A stretch of 45,000 nucleotides of DNA from Chrysomallon squamiferum (lineage: Eukaryota; Mollusca; Gastropoda; Neomphalida; Peltospiridae), in NCBI GenBank assembly GCA_012295275.1, contig CM022675.1, positions 9,755,193 through 9,800,192 on the forward strand, in the 5' to 3' direction. Numbering within the stretch: position 1 is the stretch's first letter; every line of letters begins with the position of its first letter. The notes under the pieces were generated by a model, which saw nothing but the letters and a program-made list of their open reading frames with translations, was not told where the DNA came from and did no database searches. Positions 1 to 11,901 of the stretch are shown here, in pieces. The position numbers and the translations under genes are program-made.

Positions 1-480
1 ACAATTGTTCAATGCTACGCTAGACAACAGTACACTACAGTACACCACAGTGTGCTTTATTATGCCATACCATAGCATTCTTATATTGTAGGATGGTATT
101 GTATTCAGTACTGTATTATCCACTGTTATGCTATACGATACTATGCTAATCTGTACTATACTACATTATTCTACATTACACTACAATACACCATATTACA
201 TTATACTATGTTTTATTATACCATACCATACTATACTTATTTTATGATATAGGATGGTACTGTATAGAATACTGTACTATACTATGCTATTCTATACTAT
301 ACTATACTATACCATACTATACTATACTATACTATACTATATTATACTATACTATACTGTACTACATTACACAACACTACACTATACTAAACCATGTGAC
401 ATAAATTATGATAATATAATAATATTTAATATAATACAGAACAGTACAAAATAACATACAGCACAGTGCAATCATATTAC
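1..480. repeat. Degenerate ACTAT-type pentanucleotide satellite
   Basis: The stretch is built from 5-base steps of the type TATAC/ACTAT, most regular at about 285-360 and more degenerate at the left edge. The open frame across it (TIL/YYT repeats) is translated repeat and not a gene. The array probably continues to the left of the window. Confidence 0.8.
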
Positions 481-1182
481 GTAACATAACACAACACAAG
501 ATATCAAAAACAAATAAATAGCAGGTGACAGCTTCATTTAAATAATATTAACAAAATTAATCTGAAAATTATTCAGCTAAGGGCGTTAACCTTTTTGTCC
601 TTGGTGACCCCTTTCGGCCACCCCTCGTACCCGATACCCTAATGACTCCTCCCATTTTCTGGGCGTTTCCACTCCACGGCTGCTTGTATACTTTCAAAAT
701 GCACTCACTTCCCTACTTTTATTTATTTACTTATTATTATTTTTTTTTTTAATTGTTTAAAAAATTGTTTATTAATAATCATTCGTTTTTATTTTTATTT
801 TTTTTTTTTTTTTATTATTTTATTTTTATGTTTTATTATTTTTTAAATATATATTTTTTAAACCAGACTTAATGAAAAAATATAAAAATAATTTTCGAAA
901 ATATAAATTTAGGAGTGTTCAAGGTGGGTCCCACTTGTTAAAATTCATTTTATTTCAAAAGTTATCAACGAATGCGGTAAAGCCCCCTTTTCTAACAATT
1001 CTTGATCCGCCCCTTATTCCCCCGCGTGCATGACGTTATTGTACTTAGATTAACTGATGTTGAATAATTAATTAAAAATACATATAATCTTCTTTCATTT
1101 TTTTGCCTTTAGAGAGAATAATAAAAAAAAAAATTACAACTTAATGAACTTGGAACATCTAGTTTAATAATACATAAAATAA
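481..1182. other. AT-rich unique spacer with T-runs; no gene seen
   Basis: Mostly unique, AT-rich sequence with T-runs near 740 and 800. A short less AT-rich patch at 590-690 and another at 920-1030 have no sustained open frame and no convincing splice sites. I could not identify either patch; they may be decayed transposon fragments. Confidence 0.5.
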
Positions 1183-1196
1183 CGATGATGATGATG

Positions 1197-1234
<38 letters not shown>

Positions 1235-1500
1235 GATAATAGTAATAACGATAATAGTAATAATAATAATAATAACAATAATAATAGTAATAGTAATAAT
1301 AATAATAATAATGATAATAATAATAGTAATAATAATAATAATAATAATGGAAGTTTTTTTTTGTTTTGTTTTTTTAATATAAATTGATTTCATTTATAAA
1401 TCGTTCTCAATGCATTAACAAAAAATAAAAAAATAAAAAAATAAATAAATAAATAAATAAATAAAAAAATAAAAAAATAAATAAAAATAAAAAAATCAGA
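1183..1500. repeat. GAT/AAT trinucleotide array followed by (AAAT)n
   Basis: GAT repeats from 1183 pass into AAT repeats interrupted by AAC and AGT to about 1350. A second array of AAAT units covers about 1421-1498. The poly-Ile frames on both strands are translations of this repeat. Confidence 0.9.
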
Positions 1501-1615
1501 AAAACCCACAAAAACCCCAACGACAACCACGTGTTATTCTGTTTTCAATTGATTTGTAAACATACTTCTGAGTTACAACTGACTGGGTAAGTTGTATGTG
1601 ATGGCTGAAGAACAA

Positions 1616-2057
1616 TTCACACACACACACACATACGCACACACACGCACACGATGTACATACATACACCTATTACTAAACTTTCTAGTACAACAAATTC
1701 TACTGATATTTCTACTACCACCACGACTACTACTATTACTGCTACTACTGCTACCACTATTACTAGTACTATTGCTATTACTGCCACTACCACAACTTCG
1801 ATTATTACTAGAACTACTACTGTTACTACTACTACTACTACTACTACCGCCACCACTAGTATTAATACACCACTACTACTATTACTAATACTACTGTCAC
1901 TACTACTACAACCATCACCTCTGCTACTACCACTACTTCTGTTAGTATTACTATCATGACTACTGCTACTACTACTACATTTATTATTATCATCATCATT
2001 ATCATTTTTATTTTGCTTACTTACTATAACCACAACCTGCTCTTTCATTAATAATAT

Positions 2058-2088
<31 letters not shown>

Positions 2089-2096
2089 CACATATT
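1616..2096. repeat. Compound CA / ACT-type trinucleotide / CA microsatellite
   Basis: A CA tract (1616-1660) is followed by about 330 bp of imperfect ACT/ACC/ATT trinucleotides and a second interrupted CA tract (2058-2092). The Thr-, Leu- or Ser-rich frames on both strands come from the trinucleotide repeat and have no other protein character. Confidence 0.9.
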
Positions 2097-2198
2097 TAAA
2101 TAAATCAAGTAACAAGTAAACTTTACTCCGCGAATTTTAAATCTTATTCCAGAAATACAAACTATTTATCTATTTCTGATACCAAAAACATCAATATT

Positions 2199-2199
2199 A

Positions 2200-2252
<53 letters not shown>

Positions 2253-2262
2253 TAACGATGAT
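2199..2262. repeat. (AAT)n microsatellite
   Basis: An almost perfect AAT array. The following 130 bp (2263-2395) are unique but show no coding signal. Confidence 0.9.
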
Positions 2263-2403
2263 AATCTTTGGTTAAAATCCCTGTCTGTAATAGCTAGACA
2301 AAAAATCGGCGATACGAACCTTTAAGATAAGGGAAACAATTCTTGCCTTAATGAAAGTGACAGTAGTTACTTCCCTTAAATTCAATTTTTTTTTTAAATT
2401 ATA

Positions 2404-2452
2404 TGTGTGCGTGTGTGTGTTGTGTATGTGTGTATGTGTGTTATTTATTTAT
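2404..2452. repeat. Interrupted (TG)n tract
   Basis: TGTG runs interrupted by C and A, followed by short ATTT repeats. Confidence 0.8.
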
Positions 2453-2541
2453 TTATTTTACTTTTCATTTGCTGTGTATCGTTCATAAATAATATGTGTA
2501 TATGTGTGTCTGTGATATATGTAGATATATCCATAAAATGC

Positions 2542-2592
2542 GTGGAGGGCGCAGGGCGGAAGGCGGAGGGCGGAGGGCGGAGGTCGGGGGGC
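2542..2592 (+). repeat. G-rich 7-bp minisatellite (GGAGGGC-like)
   Basis: About seven heptamers of the form GGAGGGC, GGAAGGC, GGAGGTC and GGGGGGC lie in tandem. Runs of three or more G recur at short spacing, which is the pattern expected of a G-quadruplex. It is the only strongly G-rich island in an AT-rich window. Confidence 0.8.
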
Positions 2593-2775
2593 ATTGTCTG
2601 TTATGAACTAAAGTATTATTTTATTATTTTCTGGCCCTGATACAACACAACAACTTTCCATAAAAATATGAGAAGAAAGAGATTGGCCATTACGTATAAA
2701 ATATTATCTTCTTGGGCAGAAGAGATCGCAGAGTCAGAGTTAGCTCCCTGTGCTACTGAGAACAGAATGAGGGAG

Positions 2776-2780
2776 AAGTA

Positions 2781-2835
<55 letters not shown>

Positions 2836-2937
2836 CAACAATAACAGCAGCAGCAGCAACAACCATAACAACGGCAATACCAACGGCAACAACAATAGCA
2901 ACGACAACATTATTATTATTGTTGTTGTTGTTGTTGG
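2776..2937. repeat. Compound AAT/AAC(CAG)/GTT trinucleotide array
   Basis: (AAT)n from 2781 runs into AAC/CAG/ACG trinucleotides and ends in ATT then GTT repeats, so the two ends are partly complementary (AAT/ATT and AAC/GTT) and could pair. Confidence 0.85.
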
Positions 2938-3036
2938 AAAATAGAGATTTTCTGGCACTTTGTGGGTGGTCGCTTATAACTACACTCACGGAGTTGATTT
3001 TAAAAACAGTTAATATAAAATTTGTGTCAAATGTCG

Positions 3037-3365
3037 CTTAACATTCATTAGTTGTTGGTTTATTCATTCATTCATTCATTCATTGTTTCTTTCATTCGTT
3101 CATTCTACACAGCACAGGTAAAATTAATATTAAAAAAAAGTGTTAAAGTATCGTTAAACATTCGTTCATTTATTCATTCATTCATTCATTAATGAATTTG
3201 TTCGTTCGTTCATTCCTTCATTTATTCATTTATTAGTTCTTTCATTCCCTGGTTCGTCCATTCAACAATTCAAAACATCAAATGATCGTTATGAAAAGCC
3301 GTCCACTTATTTATGCGTTCGTTCGTTCATTCATTCATTCATTCATTCATTCACAAAACCTCACA
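3037..3365. repeat. Degenerate CATT tetranucleotide field
   Basis: Clusters of TTCATTCATT are separated by unique DNA. The clusters at about 3035-3110 and 3145-3230 share flanking sequence (a 'cgttaaacattc'-like lead), suggesting an old tandem duplication of about 120 bp. Confidence 0.75.
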
Positions 3366-3768
3366 CGCGTTACACAAAAGTACATCTCGTAATAAAATAT
3401 CCATTCATTTATTCACGACTCCTAACAGTTGTTAACGTAATAAAGTTAAATGTTTCGTCGATAAATTCGTTTACGATATATTAACAACTATTACATTAAC
3501 AGTCACGTCATTAAAGTAACATTATTCACGGCATGTAAACGAAATTGTAAACTTGTTGTTAATATACAGTGCTCTGCGTGTTGGCATGTTCGTCTATTGA
3601 CTGCAGGAACCATTAAAACATCTGGAACGCATGTTATCGTGAAACATTTGGTGTGAACAATGCTATAGAGCAATATAAAGTCTCGATACAAAATGACGAA
3701 TGTGACTTTTCTGTGAAGTATCGAGTTCAAAACGGAAATGAGAAATCGCCTTTCATGGGGCTGGGTAA
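3366..3768. other. Unique island without a supported gene
   Basis: Non-repetitive sequence of moderate GC. On the plus strand an 'acag' at 3565-3568 is followed by 28 open codons ending in TGA, and the minus strand has a 75-residue open frame. Neither resembles a family I know and no matching splice partner is visible, so I do not call a gene. Confidence 0.4.
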
Positions 3769-3769
3769 C

Positions 3770-3883
3770 TGTGTTTTTTTTTTTTTTTTGTGACTGTGTG
3801 TAGCTGAGTGTAAGTACATGAATTTGTTTGAGTATTTGCGTGCGTGAGACTGTGTGTGATTGAAGACGTGCGTGAGATGGTGT

Positions 3884-3935
<52 letters not shown>

Positions 3936-4670
3936 TGAAAGACAATATGTTATAAGTGAAAATACTGAAATATACTATTTTGTTTACATAGGTCTATACA
4001 CATAAACACACACACACACATTCACACACACATACACATACACACACATTCACACACAAACATAAACACATAAACATACACATACACAGTACGTACACAC
4101 ATTCACACACTTTCACACACATACACAGACATACATACATACAAATATACACATACACATATACACTTACACATGCACACTTATATTGTCTTTTACACAC
4201 ACACACACACACATACACACACATACACACACAGAGATATGTACTTGTATGTGTTTTCTTAGTATTTATCTTTCTGTATTTGTGTATACCTGGGGTAAAA
4301 TGTATGTGTGTGTATATTTGTAAGCATGTGTATATGTATGTGTATGTGTCTGTGTGTGTGTATTTGTGTGGGTCTATGTATATAGATATGTGTGTGTATG
4401 TTGTGTTGAGTGTATATGTATGTGAATGTATGTTAGCTTGAATGTTTGCGTGTATGTTTGTGTGTATGTATTTGTAGTATGTATGCATGTATATATATAT
4501 GTATGTATATATATGTATATGTATGTATGTTTGTATGTATGTATGTATGTATGTATGTATGTATGTATGTATGTATGTATGTATGTATGTATGTATGTAT
4601 GTATGTATCTATGTATGTATCTATGTTTATATATATGTGTGTGTTTGCATGTATGTATGTACACAGGTAG
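3770..4670. repeat. Large compound GT/CA and GTAT microsatellite block
   Basis: A T-run (3773-3789) is followed by (GT)n at 3888-3935, CA-rich DNA at 4000-4225, TG-rich DNA at 4284-4480 and a long (GTAT)n array at about 4485-4660. CA on the left and TG on the right are reverse complements over roughly 200 bp each, so the block could fold on itself. The Cys/Val/Tyr-rich frames are repeat translations. Confidence 0.9.
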
Positions 4671-5325
4671 GTAATAGATATCTACTCACGCGTGTACAAT
4701 ATGTAAAAAGCTTTATACCTAACAACACATATGTCTAAACGTAAGTGTTATTTTGCAGTGACAAACATTCAGTGTACAAATCCTCGCTTAGAAAGAGCTC
4801 CTGCCATGATTTTTCAATCCATCATACTTCTTCGTGTAATGAGGTTTTTGTTTTTATTATTATTTTTTTTTCTTTCTTTCTTTCTTTCTCTTCCCAGGAA
4901 ACAGAGATTAAAGATTAATTACTGTAATGGGAAAAATGTCGTGCGTGGTAAAATTAGAAATCTATTTTAGGATTGTTTTATGAATTTTTTATCAGTTTCT
5001 CGGAAAAGGATCGTTTATTTATTTATAATATTTTAGTGCAAAAAAAAAAAAAAAAAAAAAAAAAAAATAAAGAAAAATAAAAGTTATAAATAGATTTTTT
5101 AATTAATTTTTTTTGTTTATTTGCGTCCTTGAAAGTCGTGGTTCTAAAACATTTATTTTTTAATTCTTTTTTTGTTTGTTTTGCTTTGTTATTTTCTCCA
5201 CTCCCCTTTTTAATACCGCTATATGATGTGACAGATAAACGGATGAACAGAATGCAGAATAAAAAATAAAAATCTCTAATGAAGAAACTAAAACAATAAA
5301 TAGTGACTGTGTTAACAAACCACAA
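4671..5325. other. AT-rich spacer with T- and A-runs
   Basis: Unique AT-rich DNA with a TTTC repeat near 4870-4890 and a run of about 27 A at 5040-5067. No splice-supported open frame is visible. Confidence 0.5.
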
Positions 5326-5735
5326 CTGCAACAACAATACTAATGAAGCTATTACAGTCATTACTATTATTACTATTACTACTACCATCACTATTTATAC
5401 CACTAAGACAGCTACTACTACTAATAATACTACTGCTATTACTACTTCTGCTATTTAATACTACTACTTCTACTACTACTACTACTACTACTAATAATAA
5501 TAATAATATAAATAGTAGTATTAATAATAATAGATAGCTATAATAATAATATAAATAGTAATAGTTATTATAATAATAATAATAATAATAATAATATATA
5601 AATAATAATAATAATAACAATAATAATAACAATAACAATAATAATAATAACAGTAATAAGCAGAAGAAGACGAAAAAGAAGAAGAAGAAGAAGAAGAAGG
5701 AGAAAAAGAAGAACAACAACAACAACAATTAAGTA
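5326..5735. repeat. Compound trinucleotide array ACT / AAT / AAG / AAC
   Basis: ACT repeats (about 5345-5490) turn into AAT repeats with AGT interruptions (to about 5650) and end with AAG (5665-5712) and AAC (5712-5728) units. Overlapping open frames on both strands are Leu/Tyr/Ser homopolymers from the repeat. Confidence 0.9.
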
Positions 5736-5870
5736 AAAGTGACAGCAGTAGTAATAAAGATTAAATATAATGACAACGGTAATGGCAGTATAAGTTAATA
5801 AATATTTTCGTAATTCTATTTTGCTTCTGTTTTGATATATGACCTTTCTGTAATTACGTCCGTCTTTCAG

Positions 5871-5977
5871 TGTTTGCGAAAGTCCCCGGATACGGTGAAA
5901 GAAAATATTGCGAAATACAAGTTATACCAAAATTAGAAACTGACGAACAAGGTCAAACAAAAAATAAATCAAATTAA
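5871..5977 (+). CDS. Candidate terminal coding exon, unknown gene
   Basis: A good acceptor ending in ctttcag at 5870 is followed by an open frame (split codon, then 34 residues and TAA at 5975-5977). The peptide begins FAKVPGYGERKYCEIQVIPK and has a mixed, protein-like composition unlike the surrounding repeat translations. An AATAAA at about 5963 lies inside the frame. I found no upstream exon with a matching donor and do not recognise the peptide. It could be a chance frame in a short unique island. Confidence 0.3.
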
Positions 5978-6007
5978 AACGCCTCAAGAGGAATAACGTA
6001 GGAGGGA

Positions 6008-6008
<1 letters not shown>

Positions 6009-6041
<33 letters not shown>

Positions 6042-6272
6042 TTCCTCCTACTTCTTCTTCTTCATTTGTTTGTTCATAAATCTCGAGTTTTTAGTTAATG
6101 TTTTATTTTTTTTTTTTATTTCATTTCATTCTTCCGCTTATATTTCCGTTACTTTCTTTTCTTTTCTTTTTTTTTTTTGAATTAAAGTGCTTTTATTTCA
6201 AAATCGTTACTACAAACGCTGTGACTACTACTACTATTACTACTACTACTACTACTTCTGCTACCACCACTA

Positions 6273-6312
<40 letters not shown>

Positions 6313-6500
6313 CATTACTACCATTACAAATATAGTAGTATTACTACCATTAATAATAATATGTCTAGTTATTCTACTACTTTTACTATTACGGTTAGTA
6401 CTATGACTACTATTAGTACTATAGCTATTTCTACTACTATTACTTCTACTACTACAACTACTACTACCGCTTCTATTACTACTTCTACAACTGTGTACGC
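6009..6500. repeat. T-runs and (ACT)n trinucleotide array
   Basis: A T-run (about 6011-6038) is followed by T-rich DNA and then ACT repeats from 6225 to about 6490. The Thr/Tyr-rich frames are translated repeat. Confidence 0.85.
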
Positions 6501-6552
6501 ATGTGCATGTATGTATGTACTTAAAACAATATGGAATGTATTTGTATATACA

Positions 6553-6582
6553 AAGAAAAAAAAAAAAAAAATGCTTTTTTCT

Positions 6583-6616
<34 letters not shown>

Positions 6617-6691
6617 AAAAGGTAAAATTGAAAGAAAATATATATTTAAAAAAAAAAAAAAAAAATCAGGACAAAAATGAAAGAAAACCAG

Positions 6692-6724
<33 letters not shown>
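6553..6724. repeat. Cluster of long A-runs
   Basis: Four A-tracts (near 6553, 6587-6613, 6648-6665 and 6691-6724) are separated by short A/G-rich spacers. They look like expanded poly(A) tails of one or more retroposed elements, but no body of such an element is recognisable to the left. Confidence 0.6.
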
Positions 6725-6727
<3 letters not shown>

Positions 6728-7095
6728 CGGACATATTAATTTATGAAAGAGAAAAAAACCACTCCATTTTTTTTTCGCGGCAAGTATGGGCAAAAGTGGA
6801 TCGATCTGGTTTGAAAACTGACAGTCGTCTGATCTCGCTGAAATTGATGCGCGTTCTTTTGAAATCTCCTCCATTTCGTACAAAGCACCCATCGAGTCAG
6901 ATGCATCGGCTGCCCAAGTAGAATAGAAATAGAGATAAGGAGATTAACGAACATCAAAACCGGTGTGAACGTAAAAATGTCTTCTGACATGGAACGGGTC
7001 TAGTGGTTAGAAAGGTAGGGGGGGAGGGTATATGTGTTTGTGCAACAGGGGTATTTGAAGAATATCATATTGGATTTTTTTTCTTGTAATTTAAA
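6725..7095. other. Unique island, unassigned, with an A-box-like start of a SINE
   Basis: About 300 bp of unique sequence with an 84-residue minus-strand open frame (6736-6990) that I do not recognise. At 6998-7010, GGTCTAGTGGTTAG resembles a tRNA A box (TRGYNNARNGG), but no B box follows, so at most a truncated SINE head is present. Confidence 0.3.
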
Positions 7096-7097
7096 AA

Positions 7098-7115
7098 AAA
7101 AAAAAAAAAATGTTG

Positions 7116-7198
<83 letters not shown>
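7098..7198. repeat. A-run, (CT)n and (TA)n compound repeat
   Basis: An A-run (7092-7110) is followed by (CT)n (7119-7168) and then (TA)n to 7198. Confidence 0.9.
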
Positions 7199-7202
<4 letters not shown>

Positions 7203-7473
7203 CATTATTTTTATCATCATTATATAATTATTATTATTATCATTACTGTTAGTATTGATGCTGTTGTTGTTATTACATTTATAATTTTTTTTTTTTTTTT
7301 GTTATCATCATCAGCATTTAGATGTATTTCCGTTTTTTTTTTTTTCTTTTTTTTTTTTTTATTAAATCTGTAAATTTTTAAGCACTTTTATCGTTTCTAA
7401 AATCAATAAATTACTTTATAAAATTTCACGTAACCTTATGATTTCTAATTTTCAAAATCAATAGGTTACAACG

Positions 7474-7487
7474 GTTTCCATGGTAAC
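7474..7487. promoter_or_regulatory. Perfect X-box (RFX/DAF-19 type)
   Basis: GTTTCCATGGTAAC matches the inverted-repeat X-box consensus GTTNCCATRGNAAC at every defined position. RFX factors use such sites to drive cilium and other genes. It lies in a small unique island (7380-7550), but no gene start is recognisable within several hundred bases, so function is unproven. Confidence 0.45.
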
Positions 7488-7550
7488 AGTGGATTCTACA
7501 GCAATCCCACATCGGTATTAAAGCTGCATTATGAAACATAATTTTAGATC

Positions 7551-7650
<100 letters not shown>

Positions 7651-7740
7651 TATATATTTATTTTATTTTATAAATTTAATTATTATTTTATTTATTTATT
7701 TTTTTTTTAATTATTATTTCATTTTATTTTATTTTATTTA

Positions 7741-8010
7741 TTAATAATATCTTTCATTCAAGCATTCTTATTGTCTTTAGAGTTATCGTTCTTACTGCTC
7801 TTGTTCCGGTTTGTTGTTAGTATTGTTGACATTGTCACTGTTGTGTTATTATAATTTTTATATTTTTCTTGGTATACTGTATACATGAATGAACATTCCA
7901 GCTACATTTAATTTATCGTTAACGTCCAATCTTTGATAACAATAAATTTTCTTTGCTACCATTCTTTATCTTTTTTCGTTTCTGTTTTTAGGTGTGTGTC
8001 TGTCATATCT
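7741..8010. other. Unique AT-rich spacer
   Basis: Non-repetitive AT-rich sequence without a supported open frame or RNA gene. Confidence 0.4.
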
Positions 8011-8015
8011 TATAC

Positions 8016-8206
8016 AACAACAACAACAACAATAATAATGCTAATAATAATAATGAATATTGCATGATGATAATGATAATAATATTGGTTATGATCATGT
8101 TCATGTTACTACTGCTACTACTACAATTACTACTGCTACCACTACAACTGCTACTACTACTATTATTACTACTATTACTACCAATACTACTACTGCTGCT
8201 ACTACC

Positions 8207-8247
<41 letters not shown>

Positions 8248-8412
8248 AATTACCATTACTACTACTACTACTACTATTATTACTACTATTACTACTAATA
8301 ATAATAATGGTTAGCATGATGTTATGGATGATAATGTTAATAATTATAATAATATTGTTTGTGATGATGATGATGATGATGATAATCTTGATGATGATGA
8401 TGATGATGATAA
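8016..8412. repeat. Compound CAA/AAT/ACT/GAT trinucleotide array
   Basis: CAA and AAT units (8016-8060) are followed by a long ACT array (8105-8310) and a GAT array (8358-8412). All long frames here are Leu/Thr/Ser/Met homopolymers. Confidence 0.9.
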
Positions 8413-8785
8413 CTGAAATAACGCAGATATAACAACTTACATAAAAACAAAAGAAGACCTAACATTACAACAGAGGACATCCTTTTAGATTGAAAAATAA
8501 ATCACCGTTGAATTACTACTTTCCCATCGACCCCACCCCCCCCCCCACCCCCTTGGTCATGCCTGGTGCGTCCCTGATAATATAATGACAGAAAATACCA
8601 GATTAGTCTAACAGGAAGTGTGTAAGGCTAAACAAATCGATCAAATAAAAGTAAAAGCAGCATACGTGTAGTTAAGCCGTAGAGTACTTACATTCTTACC
8701 GATATATCGACTGATCGATTGATTTTGTTCATGATTAAGGAACTGACATTGTTCTGCTGGCTTCATTTTTTTTTTAATTATAACT
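8413..8785. other. Unique spacer with a C-rich run
   Basis: Mostly unique DNA with a C-rich run at about 8531-8552. No gene is supported. Confidence 0.4.
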
Positions 8786-8789
8786 GATG

Positions 8790-9268
<479 letters not shown>

Positions 9269-9840
9269 ATATAGACAGACTGAGAATTATTAGATTTAAA
9301 AAAATTCTAGAATACAACACGAAGATGGATTATGGAAGGATTTACAGACTATTTTACGATATTAAAACTGAAAACCATTGACGTCATCAGTTTATTTTTA
9401 GCTCCGATCACACGACGAAGAAGAAAAGAAATGGCGACGAAAAGAAAGAAAAATAAGATGAAAAAAGTGAGAAAAAAAACTCGATGCTATAGTAATTTAA
9501 CTACACAGAATTTATAATACATGTATTTTTTTATATCTTTCTTTTATTATCTTCCTTTTTCTTTCTTTCTTTCGTTTTTTTTTTTTTCTATTTTCATTTC
9601 TTTCTTTCTTTTCATTTCTTGTGCTATCTTCTTGTTATTTTTTTTTTCAATCTATTCTGGACATCATTGACACATTTATTAAATAACATGCACCACCACG
9701 ACAGCGGTCATTACCATCACGTCGTCATTAGTACATCATCAACAACTGCAGCTATCATGCAAAAAAAATTAACTGTCGTTTTCGCTTGTCGCGCTGGCTG
9801 TACAAACCGTTTAATAACAATGACAACGACAATTACCGTT
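9269..9840. other. Unique and T-rich spacer
   Basis: Unique sequence at 9275-9520 and 9640-9840 flanks CTTT-rich DNA. Short open frames (61 and 74 codons) show Lys/Arg-rich or mixed composition with no splice partner; I do not call them. Confidence 0.4.
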
Positions 9841-10495
9841 TGACTACAACAACAACATTAATAATAATGATGACAGTAATAATAATATCAATAATAACGA
9901 CGTCAACGACAGCAACAACAGCAGCAGCAATAACAAAATGGTAATAAAAATAGTCATAGTTAATAAAAAATTAAAACAAACGTAATATATGTGAAATAAT
10001 AACAACAGTTTACAACAAAAACAACAACAAAACAAGAAACCATGAATAATATCAAAAAGATCAAAAAAAGAAAAGAAAGAAAAAAAAAAGAAGATTCCAG
10101 ACAAACAAACAACAAAATAAATAAAAGGTTAAAAAAAAAAATTAAATAAATACATAAGTGAATGAATAAAGAATGACAAAACTGTTATTTTAAATTAAAA
10201 AAAAAGAAAAAAAAGAAAAAGAATAAATCACAAACATAAATCAGTCAATAACAGCAAGTAATAAAACAAAATAAAATAAAATAAAAATCCATCACTTGAT
10301 AAAAGACTGTTTTATCACTGGAAATAAATAATTTATCTTTCCGCGAGTCCTTTTAACTTAATTCTTTCTTTATTCCGCTAAACTTTGTTCAAACTGAGTA
10401 CCGATCTAACGGCTTTAGCGAGCTAAAAATAGATTAAGAATGTCGTAAATTATTGCGTTGAATTCGTGAAAGTACAGAATTTACAACTATCCTAA
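9841..10495. repeat. AAC/AAT trinucleotides and A-rich low-complexity DNA
   Basis: AAC, AAT and CAG units (9845-9945) are followed by long A-rich low-complexity sequence to about 10290. A short unique patch at 10320-10490 contains nothing I can name. Confidence 0.7.
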
Positions 10496-10496
10496 A

Positions 10497-10528
10497 TGTG
10501 TGTGAGTGCGTGTGCGTGTGCGTGTGCG

Positions 10529-10561
<33 letters not shown>

Positions 10562-10790
10562 GTTGGCGGAACTGGAGGCGGCAAAAAGAAATGGGGGAGA
10601 GTGATTGATAAGAAGAAGGACCATTTTCTTTTCTTTTTTGTTTTGTTTTTGTTTGTTTTGTTTGTTTGTTTGTTTGATTGGATTGTCGTTGTTGTTGTTG
10701 TCGTTGTTATTCTTATTATTGCTTTTGTGCTATATTTGTCGTTGCTGCTGCTGTTAACGTCGTCGTTGTTTGTTGTTATTATTATTATTT
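10497..10790. repeat. GTGCGT and GTT trinucleotide arrays
   Basis: GTGCGT units (10500-10530) lead into (GTT)n (10530-10562); a second GTT/GTC/ATT array covers 10680-10790. Confidence 0.85.
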
Positions 10791-10830
10791 ACTAATTTTG
10801 GTTTTAAAGCTAATTTTAAGACCATTTGGA

Positions 10831-10833
<3 letters not shown>

Positions 10834-10910
<77 letters not shown>
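10834..10910. repeat. (GA)n microsatellite
   Basis: About 75 bp of nearly perfect GA dinucleotides, giving Glu/Arg open frames that are not genes. Confidence 0.95.
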
Positions 10911-10911
<1 letters not shown>

Positions 10912-11110
10912 AAAAAAAATACTGTCATTTTTTGTTTACCATAAAATAATTCTTTACGTTTCTACAAATTAATACTAACTCTTTAATTAAATTAATTAAG
11001 AACAAAAGGAATGAAAAAAATGATTTGACAATAATTATGTCCGCACATTTTAATATTAACGGTAATTGTTTTTCGTCATCAGTTCACCATCCTCTCTAAT
11101 AATAAAAAGA

Positions 11111-11159
<49 letters not shown>

Positions 11160-11340
11160 TAATAAATAACAATAATAATAAAAATGAAATAATAATATAT
11201 TTATATAAATAAATAAATAAATAAATATTTGCACCTTCTCATATTTAGGGATTTTTTAGAAAATACTCCGAGCATTAGTTGGATCGAGAAAAATACCAAA
11301 CTACTCTACTGAATAAAACTGATAACGTTTTATCTCGTTT
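10911..11340. repeat. AT-rich spacer with (AAT)n
   Basis: Unique AT-rich DNA around an AAT array (11109-11157) and short AAAT repeats (11205-11228). Confidence 0.7.
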
Positions 11341-11900
11341 ATACCGTGTAGAAGATTCGATCCCTCGATGTTACGTTTTACTACTCGCAACAACGTCGCC
11401 AGCGTAGTCCAAACCCGCGCCGGTACATTCTGCTTTAATACTAAAAAAAAAAAAAATTAAAAAAAAAAAAAATTTACAAAGGAGGAGGATCATCATCAGC
11501 AAGGGAAATAACTCAAAATTCAAAAAAACACACGTCATCACTCGGGAGATTCGAACCCACGTCCTGTCGCACCTCGTTCTCGCGCCCCGCTTTCCGGTCG
11601 AACCGGAGATAAAATTAGCGTTTGTAGATTGCTCGGCGTTCTTCGTAGACGATGTATTATTGATCACACTGAACGACAACGCTGCAAGAGACCCACTCGA
11701 AGTCTCACAGTCTCTCGCTTCGCATCGTCGTTGACAACACGCCAGCGTGCTGTGTGTCAGTTACTTGTCGCAAAAACGTGCGTGCAGAAAACGTCGTTAA
11801 AACGAGCGGAGACTCGGATGTTTACGTAAGAAGATTTACCAGTCGACTTGCGTACGCAAGAAATTACATTTGTTTAGCGCGAGGCTGTGAAGAACAATAC
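11341..11900. other. GC-richer unique island, gene content unresolved
   Basis: Markedly less AT-rich than its surroundings and rich in CG dinucleotides. Plus-strand open frames of 65-66 codons exist at 11629-11829 and 11754-11951, and a possible acceptor (gtgcag at 11785-11790) and donor (gtaaga at 11826) bracket a short stretch. No frame resembles a known family. It could be a 5' UTR/promoter island or old transposon DNA. Confidence 0.3.
11480..11620 (-). mobile_element. Possible tRNA-derived SINE fragment (B box)
   Basis: Read on the minus strand, GTGGGTTCGAATCTCCC at about 11544-11560 contains the pol III B box GGTTCGANNCC. It is preceded by GC-rich sequence (GGGGCGCGAGAACGAGG) where a tRNA-like head would lie, and followed by AT-rich sequence with A/T runs. 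No perfect A box or target-site duplication is visible, so this is a fragment at best. Confidence 0.35.
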
Positions 11901-11901
11901 C

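Noticed and set aside
1109-2108. Long open frames on both strands (Ile-, Thr-, Leu- and Ser-rich)
   Set aside because: They are translations of AAT and ACT microsatellites, open in several frames at once, with no non-repetitive protein segment.
3503-3730. 75-codon minus-strand frame and 28-codon plus-strand frame
   Set aside because: No recognised similarity and no partner splice sites; length is within chance for this GC content.
2006-4670. CRISPR-like or regularly spaced repeats
   Set aside because: The periodic sequences are eukaryotic microsatellites without unique spacers of constant length.
6736-6990. 84-codon minus-strand frame
   Set aside because: Mixed composition but bounded by A-runs, with no splice partner or known domain.
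11340-11620. Intact tRNA gene on the minus strand
   Set aside because: B-box-like words exist at 11352 and 11550, but no cloverleaf with acceptor and anticodon stems can be drawn around them.
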